DNA of 64,000 nucleotides from Begonia masoniana (lineage: Eukaryota; Streptophyta; Magnoliopsida; Cucurbitales; Begoniaceae): the NCBI GenBank assembly GCA_022432975.1, contig CM039509.1:2721982-2785981 (forward strand), written 5' to 3'. How positions within the stretch are numbered: the first letter of the stretch is position 1; each line of letters begins with the position of its first letter. Under the pieces are notes generated by a model. It saw nothing but the letters and a program-made list of their open reading frames with translations. It made no database searches and was not told where the DNA came from. Both the position numbers and the translations under genes were made by a program. Shown in pieces: positions 55,193 through 64,000 of the stretch.

Positions 55193-55482
55193 AAACCGAT
55201 GATTGAATGCCTGTTAAGTTTCATAAATCCAAAACAATCTCGTTATCGTTCGATGATTTGTTCGATGATCAGTTATCGTTCGATTACTTAATGGTTGAGG
55301 TCACACTTTGGTTGAGAGATAAATTCTCGTTATGATGTCAACCGATGATTGAATGCCGGCTAAATTTCATAAATCCAAAACAATCTCGTTTTCGTTAGAT
55401 GATTTGTTCGATGATCAGTTATCGTTCGATTACTTCATGGTTGAGGTCACACTTTGGTTGAGAGATGAATTCTCGTTATGAT
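55193..55482. repeat. tandem duplication in the upstream region of the CDF gene
   Basis: Two copies of about 145 bp, 55193-55339 and 55340-55482, share AACCGATGATTGAATGCC, AAACAATCTCGTT-TCGTT and GGTCACACTTTGGTTGAGA with few differences. They end about 275 bp before the start codon. Confidence 0.92.
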
Positions 55483-55757
55483 AGTGCAATTTAACCCTTT
55501 TGACTTTCATTCGACTATTGAAGATCCATAAAAAGGTAACCCTATCGGGATTTAACTAAGGATGCAATCAAGAAATCTGAAAAGTTTGAGGCCACAAGAA
55601 CAACTTGTGGCTGAAAATCAAATTTGCTTTCTCACGTGGCATCCACCTCTGCCTTCAAGATCAAAAACTTTAATTCCAGCCCTGCTCTTCACCTCCATTC
55701 TATCTTCTTCTTCTTCTTCGTTTTCCCTCTCAATTTCCTATCCCCCACCACCTGAAA

Positions 55758-57382
55758 ATGCTGGATTCTGCGATCATGCTCTTGGGAAAGAAAATTCCTC
55801 TCTCTGCTGTCGACGGGGAAGCTCCGGCCGGCGATTTTGGAGCTTCTTTGGAAAAAACAGAGCACGAAGAGGCGGAGAAGGTGCTGAATTTTAATGGAAA
55901 TATGTTTTTTTAGGGATTTTCTTTTGGAAATCTGAGAAAGGCCCATTTGTTTAAATGTTGTTTAGATTTCTGGGTTGACCTTACTTTTTGAAATATTCTT
56001 CGCCTCTGAGCTTATACCCTTTTCGTTGGTTCTTAACATTTAAACTTCTGTGCTCTGTTTTCTTGTCTGCAATTTTAGGGTGCCTTTAAACAAGAGATTT
56101 TAATTGTTAATGAAGCAGAAACTAATCTGAGGAAGACCTACTTGTAAGAAATGGTGAAAGAATTCATGGGTCGATCTTTTTTTTTCATCTTTTAAAACTA
56201 CTTCTTCACTCTGTTTTCTTATGTTTACCTGCAAACGTCTGAATTCGCCATTTTTGAGCTGTGATGATTAAACTGAATTTACAGGTTACAGTCGAAGGAA
56301 AAGTGACTGAAGAAACCCATGAAAATGAAGAAGCTCTTATGGATGAACACGATTCAGTAGACATGGAAACAAAGAACATCCAACCGGCCATTAAATCTAA
56401 AAATGGTGAAATTGGAGAGACAGAACAGTGCGACACAAACTTAAAAGAGAAGACCTCGAAGAAACCAGACAAAATTTTTCCATGTCCGCGCTGTAAAAGT
56501 ATGGAAACTAAGTTCTGTTACTACAACAACTACAATGTCAATCAACCTCGCTATTTTTGCAAAGCTTGTCAAAGATATTGGACATCCGGTGGCACCATGA
56601 GAAACATGCCCGTCGGAGCCGGTCGTCGCAAGAACAAGAACTCCCCTTCGGCCTATCGACATATCATGGTGCCGGATACTCTTCAACTGGTTCGAACCAG
56701 CGAAAAAGTTCTCAGTTTTGGTTCCATAACATCAGGTCTTAGTAATGGAGAAAAAGGTGTGAAGGGAAACTTAAATGTCGAAAAAATCGAAGGACAAGGC
56801 TTTCCGGCTTCTCAGGTTGGTCATGAAATTAGCGACGATTGCTCGAGTGTATCAACCGTGACAGTGTCGGATTCAGTCGAGGAAGGAGTCAAAAAAAGTT
56901 CTCCTAAACAACACTTCCAAGATCTTAATGTCAGCCCTTCCTATTTGCCGTTTTTTCCAGGAGTTTATTGCCCTCCTGGATTTCCATTATCGTTCTATCA
57001 CGGAACTTATTGGAACCCTCCTTGGTTTTCCCCCCAGCTATCTTGTCAGAGCTCTCCGAAAAATTCTCCAACCTTGGGAAAACATTCAAGAGACAGTGAT
57101 ATGTCTGAAACATTCAATTCAAACAACAGAGAACTTAATAAACAGAGTCAGGGGAGCGTTTTAGTTCCAAAAACATTACGGATTGACAACCCAGATGATG
57201 CAGCTAAGAGTTCGATATGGGCAACACTGGGGATTAAGTACGAGTCCATCCGCCCGGGTCATATGTTCAAGGACTTCCAATCTAAAGGTGTTGAGAAGGC
57301 TTGCTTAGCTGAAAGATCTTCAGTTTTGCAGGCTAACCCAGCAGCCTTGACAAGATCCCTCACTTTTCATGAGACTGCTTGA
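55758..57382 (+). CDS. CDF: cycling Dof factor (Dof-type zinc finger transcription factor)
   Basis: Two exons, 55758-55880 and 56285-57382, encode 406 residues. The N-terminal exon ends after the CDF-type motif [13 protein letters not shown]. The Dof finger (about 106-158) has Cys108, Cys111, Cys133 and Cys136 (C-x2-C-x21-C-x2-C), and the basic end GAGRRKNKN. The C-terminal part keeps the CDF-specific blocks: [33 protein letters not shown] and [17 protein letters not shown]. In Arabidopsis these bind FKF1/GIGANTEA for light- and clock-controlled degradation. CDF proteins repress CONSTANS and FT and also act in abiotic stress. From memory it is most like Arabidopsis CDF3 (At3g47500). The start is chosen because it joins the family motif to exon 2 in frame. 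Confidence 0.94.
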
Positions 57383-60073
57383 CTCAAATCTTCTGGTCTG
57401 AAGATTGGAATGCTAATCTTAATCCAGCACAGATCAATCTCTAGGCTATCACTAAGAAGAGTGAGATTTAGGAGCTGGGAATTTTGATTTATCTGGTTTG
57501 CAGAACTTTGTGACCTTTTTCTTCATCATGTAAATATCTATATAGATGTATATTACAGATGTGGAGTTGGAGCAAAATCTGTACTGTATAAAGGTCCAAA
57601 TCTAGTAAGCTAACATTCTCATAGTCTCAAAATATACCTCTTGCTCTGCTGCACTTTCATTGGGATTTACGTCTTTAGTCCGTTAAGTGAGCAGTCGGCC
57701 GATAGTGGATTGGTTGTAGGTTCGAATCCTTCTCGGAGAGGTTTGATTCATTCAGAATTTTTTAATTCGGAGTGAAAGAGTTCGCCCTGACCATTAAGGG
57801 TAGATGACCAATTCCCTGTGTCTTTGTTTTTACAGCATGCTACCTCAACTGTTCTACCATATTTGAGAATCACAGTCAATATCTCGGCATAGGTAAGGGA
57901 TAATCCTTTGTTTCAACTAAGACTGCGATGAAGTAAAGAAAATTCTTGCAAGGATATAAGATGCAATAACAAACAGAAAAAGAATAACAGCAGAAGGCAC
58001 TTCTAAATCTTCACATGATGTACAAATAGCTCAAGTTTTGATATTGCTATTACTCAGGAAAAGTTGTAAAGACAAAACTGTAGCTCTTAAAGACCACCCT
58101 AGTTTAGATAAACATGTCATAAATGTATAAAAAGAACAAAGTTCCCTTCCTTCTCAAGCCCAAGGGACCCAAAACAAATGGCTCAAATAGAATGAATAGT
58201 AGATACAATTTTTCTATGTTCTTTTGCATGCATACCTTTCCCTCTGGTGCTTAATACAGCAAATCTATCTCCAAAATATTTGGGTCTTCATAGCTAATTC
58301 TCCAACCTAACAGAAAATTAAGTTAAAGTTTCCTTCCCAAATAGACATTTGAATGACATTAATTGCAAAAGCTGTAATCTAATTTAAATTTAGACAAAAG
58401 CTGCAATGACTTGCAGATATTCCTACAAAATTTCTCTTGAATATAATTTTTGGATAAGAAAAGTTTCCATCCTAATTTCACTATAGAGCAAAAGATATAT
58501 TTCATAAATGTGCTCCTGATCCATATGCAAGGAAAAGACAGTAAGATATTTAGTTTGGAGCAGCTAACACAGACCACAATTCATGAAGAAAATGAGCTGT
58601 AATGGGACCCAAATATAAATAGTGTCTTGAATCCTCTTTTTCGTTTTGTTGTTTTCCCAAATGCCTCAATTTCTATCTTTATGAATGAAAGCAACTGCCC
58701 ATTGCTTTTCATCCATATGCCTAACTTTAGCTCTCTTGAGTGTGCAGATAATGCATAGTTGAAGTTAACATCCAATTTTTCTGACTTTGTTACCAACTCT
58801 CCCCATTCCAATAGAACATAACATTGTAAATCCAACTAGAAATGGTTCGAGTTTTCTGCTATTTCATTCAGCTAAAAATTTTCACAAAAAGAAAATTTCA
58901 ACGGCACTACCTGTTTAAGTTGAATTAGCATACTCAATGGAGGTCAGAGTCAATCCCACTATCTTATCATCGTCACTTTCTTTGGTGATTTCTACATTCA
59001 AATCAGTGTGTAGGTAGAAAAATAGTTTTTCAATCATCCATTAATAACCTGAAGTAGTTGAAGTGACTAAAACTTTGTCTTAAAGAAAGAACCCTTCTAA
59101 GAAATTCCCTTTGGAGTAAAACATAGGACAACTTTTTTGTGCCTCATGGTAGTAAAACATTAGTCTCTAACCTGACTAGACTAGTTAAATTTCTGAAAAC
59201 ACTGTTCTTTAAGTCTTGTGAGAGTAGTTGAAGCGATTGGAAATTGGCCCGTACACACAAAAAACGCCTAAGACAAACCATCTATGTCCAAAATTAGATC
59301 TCCAATGAAAGGTACGTATAACTATTCGTGCAACCAAAGTAGTCTTCTCTTTAATGGTATCAAATGGGTGAAAAGGCAAAAGCTCCATTTCGTGATCACG
59401 TTGAGCTCAAGTGAGACACGTGTATTTGCATCAAGTAATGTGTATGTGATACATCACTTTCATCTCATAAAGCAAGAAAAAGAAACTTCCAACTTTTTCT
59501 TTCCAGATGGTGCGTAAGAGAAGAATAATATTATTACAAATCAAATTGGTTATATTTCTTAATCAAATTTCAAATGATTTTACTTCTCACCTGTAATGGG
59601 GTTTGTTCTACCAACTTTTCAAGCATGGACTTGAAATATCACAACACTAACTGTACTTGTATGCCCTGATTATATAGGTCGAAAGGCTAATATTGATATT
59701 GGAATATCGTATTCGTAATTAAAACGACTATTTAAGTGTGTATGGCTTTTATACATTAGCTCAACCAGAAGAATTTGATTTAAAGAAGATTTGAAACAAG
59801 AAGAATGAAACCTATTTACGCTAGTATCAAAACTTTTCATTAAAACACGACACGCGCGGGAGAACTTAATACCTAATCGTTTAATTCCCGCCATGATGTT
59901 TTGAATACTCTGACCCTAGTTCATCAAGCCCATTTTTTTAAAATTTTCAAATACATTAAATTCAATAAGTGTTTGACACTTGTACAAATGATTACGAGAA
60001 AGCTCAATCTTTCGGTTACAAACAAAAATAAAAAAGAAATAAGCCAACTTACAACATCTGAACTGGAAGTTGG
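57383..60073. other. intergenic between the CDF and HNH genes (3' ends of both)
   Basis: CDF 3' untranslated sequence to about 57600. At 57676-57729 a sequence ending in GGTTCGAATCC resembles the B box of tRNA genes or SINEs, but no tRNA cloverleaf was found. The rest is AT-rich, and short open frames on both strands show no recognisable domain. Confidence 0.5.
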
Positions 60074-63000
60074 TCACTGAATTCTACACCCTCCGGAATC
60101 TTGTCCACGACGGACGTTACCATATGCAGAGAGTTCGAGTAAATCCATATCTCGACCTGCAGATCATTCAATTCAATGTACAGTCTCGGAAACCACTAGT
60201 GTAATTAAATTATCCCCTACTCATATTTTTTCAGTAAGAAGTACCCGCAACCCGACAGTAAGAACTTTTCTGAATGAGCTCAGCTTTAGAAAACTCAGTC
60301 CGATTTCCTTTTGATCGATTAACTGTTGCCTGTACCATATCAACGACAAGTTAACTTTCTTCAAGACCAGATAAACATATATTCTATTATAATTATTTCT
60401 AATTATTTGTATATATAAGTACAGTAATCAAGAAAGAACTACATGTTCCATATTTTTGACTTTATATTTTTGACTTTTCGAATCCGTGATGAATCATTCC
60501 ATCGCAGAAAGACAATTGATGGTGATGATATAAAAGCCTATTAACTCCAATTAGCATAATTGACTAAAAAATTTACAGAGTTGGTTTACAAAAGACAAAT
60601 TCGTAAAATTATTACCTGTAAAACTTGGCAATTTTCCAGGGTGCTTTGCCCACCCTGAGATTCGATTTGAAAATTGAATCAGACAACCAAAACATTATGT
60701 ACAGTCATAGAGTAAAATAGAGTCCATTGAACATTGCATGTAGCGCCGATATCTTCCTATTATTTAAGAAGAAACCAAAATTTCAAGAACAACTTAGAAA
60801 AAGTAGCTTTCCCCGAGAATCAGATGAAAAGTTCTAAATTAGCACACTTAAATGAGTAAGACAACAAAAAATAAATACAATGCAACAAGTGATCAATATA
60901 TTGAAAGCATATTCGATGATGAATCAACAGATAGATTAGGCACTTTTGTTGAACTTGCAAGGGTTACGCTTTAGAGTATTTCTCAGTGACGAACATTTCC
61001 TTGAAAGATATCTCCATATTTTGAATGATTCTGGTGAGCATGAAACAACTTCATTGAGATAAACTACTGAAACGACATACAAAACAGAAAAGAAAAAGCC
61101 ACAGATCCGGCAAAACACCGGTATGAAAACAACCACGAACAACTCGCTCAGAAAATCCTAACAACTAGCATAACGATTCATCAATATTCATAAGAATAAT
61201 CCTAACTCTCTCATCCTTCTATTTATAATAATTGAACAAAATAATAATTGATAAACTACTTCCTTACTTCACTTCTCAATGGATTCTTTATATTCAATTA
61301 GTTTTTTTTTTGTCATGATATTTATGTAATTTCCTTTTACTAGATATTCCTTTAATTAAAAGATTTCATAATTATTGTAATTTCACATTATAAATAGGAT
61401 TATATCATATTATTGAAACAGAGGTTTTGATCATTATTGATTACCTCTTTTTTCTTATCTCCCTCCCTATTTAGTATCTTTCTCCTTTAATTCTTTGCTA
61501 GGAATTACCACAAATCCAACTCATAAAGTTTGATTAACATTAGCGCACAAACACACTTTTAATTAATAAAACGGAAAATACAAAGAGTTGGCAGAAATTC
61601 GAACTTTTGTTCTCGCTTCCCAGCAGAGATTCGAGAATATGTGTTTCTCCCCCATTTCTAATAGGAATTCTCATATAATAAAAAACCTTCTAAATTTTTT
61701 TTCCCCCATCCACCATTTATTCTCTAATTCAAACTAAAAACTACCCATAACCTATTACTTGAATTATCCCTAATACAATATATTATATTCCTTCTTAACA
61801 TTCTTCTTCTTTCAACATCTTATTCTTCTAATCTATTTAGTTTCTCAATTTCTTTTCTCAAAGCTAAATCCGACTTCCATCCTTAATCAATAAAACAATC
61901 TCATTCTCCACCTCTTTCCAGCACTGCATTTGTATACCATAAAAAATTGTTCTGTTTCATATGTTATAATTTTTCTTCAAACTAACCATTCTTATTCTTC
62001 CACTTGAACAATTGTTTACTACCACACAAGCTCTTTACACAACTCGATGCCGCCTCAGCACATCATCATCAACTGCCTGTTTGACGGTGTCCTGTTCTAG
62101 CATAGAATATCTCTGACTTTTATCCGACATAGACCACACCAAATTTAAATTTTGGGAGCCAATAAACTTATATATTATGCCGTAATCCACGTGAAAATTG
62201 GAACAAAACAAATGGTCAGCTCTTAAGCCTAATACTAGGAACCTGATTCCAAATTCATAGGAACGTAGTCAGAACTTTAGATGCTCATATATGTAATTAC
62301 TTGTTGGAACAATAGGACTGATGAGAGGTATTTTCACTGCTACGTGGAACCTAATTCCAAATCCACACGAATGTACTCAGAAATTTAAATACTAATATGT
62401 GAACTATAGGATTAATGAGAGGTATTTCCATCGCATATACAAAAATTAAAAACTAGATCAGGCAAGAAAATAAATTCACAATTTATAAGCCTAATACTAG
62501 GAATTGAATTCCAAATTCTCAGGAATGTATTAAAATGCTCATACATAAAATTGCTTATCTGAACTATAGGATTAAATGTGAGCTATTTTGACAGCTATTA
62601 GGAACTAGATTCCATATTCATAAGAATGTAATCAGAAATTAAGATGCTCGTATATTACTTATCGGAACAATAAGATTAATGAGAGGTATTTTTACTGCAT
62701 ATACATTGAATGAATAACTAGATAAACATATTCATTAACTCCACAACTAATAAACTGCAATGTGTATAAAAATGAAAATAATTCCATATGCATATATATA
62801 AAAACCTCAAAGAATAAAATTAACAACTTTCCGAGCTTCTTCTTAATCAACATCACAAATCCAATAAAAAAATCCAAAACAGTAGGAAACGGAAGCAGCT
62901 AGAATAAAGCAAAAACACCAATAAAAACTCATGCAACAAATTATATTCTAAAATATACAACAAGGCTCATCATCATTGAATGTCGGTCAAGAAGGGTATT

Positions 63001-63888
63001 TAGCGCAGGAATTGATCAAACGTAGTTCGTTCCCATACCAATTGGAATTATATTGGATGAAACTTATGCTTGAAAACCAGCTCACAAGAAGAGAGGTAAC
63101 CTGAGTAGTTATGATCTCATCCACCCAGCTTAAGTAAGAAATTGTTACAATTTAGATTATAAGAATTAGTACCTCAGATTACTATCTGAAGAAAATGATC
63201 ATAATCATCCGAATTTCCATCTTTCTTAAAAATGGAGTTTGCTCGTTTATGTTGCTTTAATGGATTGTATGTTAGTTATCCTTTCATAATTAAATTTCAC
63301 ACTTCGAGTTTCCCTCAACTATTTTCTAATTTATGGGTAATTCTGGGAAAGGTCGTCCAGTTTTAAAGTCATCTATTTTTCGTGCCCATTTTGTTTCTTC
63401 ATAAATCCCTTCCCTACATTTATCCAATAAAAAGGCAAACAGTCACAGAAGTAGATACCACTAAAATAGAAACATCAGCAACAAATTCGTACCTTAGAGT
63501 AAGGAAGAATGTGATCATAATCATGGCAAAGACAACCAGGACAACCCACAAGCTTACGAAACACAACGTTTCCGAGTGCGTCTCTTCTCCACCGATCCGG
63601 GTCTCTTCCTCTTATCTTCTCTGCCTTTTCCCAGCATTTCTGCTTCACACTGTAAGGAAAGCTTCGAGGATTATAGTAGGAAACAGAGTCTTCTGTGGTG
63701 ATTCGGAGGCCATCGAATTCATCGGTGACCATGTCACTGTCCAGAAGGGAGCTAGAGGGAGCGCGCCTGGGGCTCGATTGACGAGACCCAGATGGGCTCG
63801 GTTCGAACCCAGTGGAAGCAATGGTTCGATCAGTTCGGAGGGGTGACAATGGCCGCCCTTTTTTCTTCGATTCTTTGCTTCGCCTCAT
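60074..63888 (-). CDS. HNH-endonuclease family protein
   Basis: Four exons on the minus strand: 63493-63888, 60616-60654, 60245-60329 and 60074-60156. All are GT-AG and in phase, encoding 200 residues. The N-terminus (1-60) is basic and Ser/Pro-rich. The conserved block GRDPDRWRRDALGN-VFRKLVGCPGC (about 94-119) leads to the HNH core: CHDYDHILPYSKGGQSTLENCQVLQ, with Asp125-His126 and the Asn of STLEN, then VNRSKGNR. The C-terminus is MDLLELSAYGNVRRGQ. The core spans the 2.8-kb first intron and a 39-bp mini-exon. The predicted activity is metal-dependent DNA nicking; plant members are poorly studied. From memory it matches Arabidopsis At3g47490. The ATG at 63888 is preferred to upstream in-frame codons because it starts the family-like MRRSKES sequence. 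Confidence 0.9.
62220..62700. repeat. four degenerate tandem repeats in intron 1 of the HNH gene
   Basis: Units of about 110-150 bp start near 62234, 62344, 62495 and 62597. Each has GGAAC(C/T)-GATTCCA-ATTCA-AGGAA-GTA followed by ACAATAGGATTAATGAGAGGTATTTT-ACTGC-like sequence. They are non-coding and account for part of the unusual intron length. Confidence 0.75.
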
Positions 63889-64000
63889 CTTCCTATCGCT
63901 CTGATGCACAAATGGGGTCCGTCTCCTGTAAATACAATACCATGTCCCTAAAGGACGACCTGTCGTTTCATTAGTCACAGACGACGTTTCATTTCCTTTC
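63889..64000. other. promoter side of the HNH gene at the window edge
   Basis: Leader or promoter sequence of the minus-strand HNH gene. The open frame continues upstream to 63978 but without family resemblance. Too short to say more. Confidence 0.4.

Noticed and set aside
55562..55894. 110-residue frame over the first CDF exon
   Set aside because: The out-of-phase frame covers leader and exon 1. The CDF motif and splice junction support the frame starting at 55758.
63382..63846. 154-residue plus-strand frame
   Set aside because: It is antisense to exon 1 of the HNH gene, whose minus-strand reading has clear family motifs and good splice sites.

Overview
The window is nuclear DNA from a flowering plant. 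The host genes carry GT-AG introns and belong to plant-specific families (Dof/CDF, RWP-RK, mini zinc finger, DYW-type PPR, plastid malate dehydrogenase), and the transposons are typical plant ones (hAT, Mutator-like, Ty1/copia, Athila and Tekay/Del Ty3/gypsy, Cassandra). Gene content points to a eudicot. The family or species cannot be fixed from the sequence alone.

Layout. 1-1504: 5' end of a hAT transposon with a decayed BED-finger transposase. 1505-9000: old repeats, a foldback element and a segmental duplication of about 730 bp. One copy of that duplication is split by a 5'-truncated retrotransposon remnant, which itself carries a complete Cassandra TRIM element. 10.5-11 kb: a mini zinc finger gene (MIF type). 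16.5-17.75 kb: a four-exon RWP-RK (RKD-type) transcription factor gene. 18.4-32.2 kb: a graveyard of Ty3/gypsy pieces in both orientations. 33.1-44.8 kb: a four-level nest, in which a copia element is split by a Mutator-like element, that by a young gag-only Athila element, and that by a rearranged Cassandra solo LTR. Target-site duplications resolve the three inner insertions. 46.3-63.9 kb: the gene-rich part, with a DYW PPR gene, plastid NAD-malate dehydrogenase (opposite strand, tail to tail with the PPR gene), a GDSL esterase/lipase, a cycling Dof factor and an HNH-nuclease family gene (opposite strand).

The host genes do not form a pathway. What links them is location. From memory, the PPR, MDH, CDF and HNH genes match the Arabidopsis run At3g47530, At3g47520, At3g47500 and At3g47490, while the GDSL, RKD and MIF genes match At1g74460, At1g74480 and At1g74660. 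The window may therefore keep an ancestral order that Arabidopsis split between two regions. I saw no CRISPR array, rRNA operon or confident tRNA gene. 5S-like sequence occurs only inside Cassandra LTRs. No wholly new system is evident. The most unusual items are the resolved four-level nest, several complex LTR rearrangements, and a MIF protein lacking a conserved histidine.
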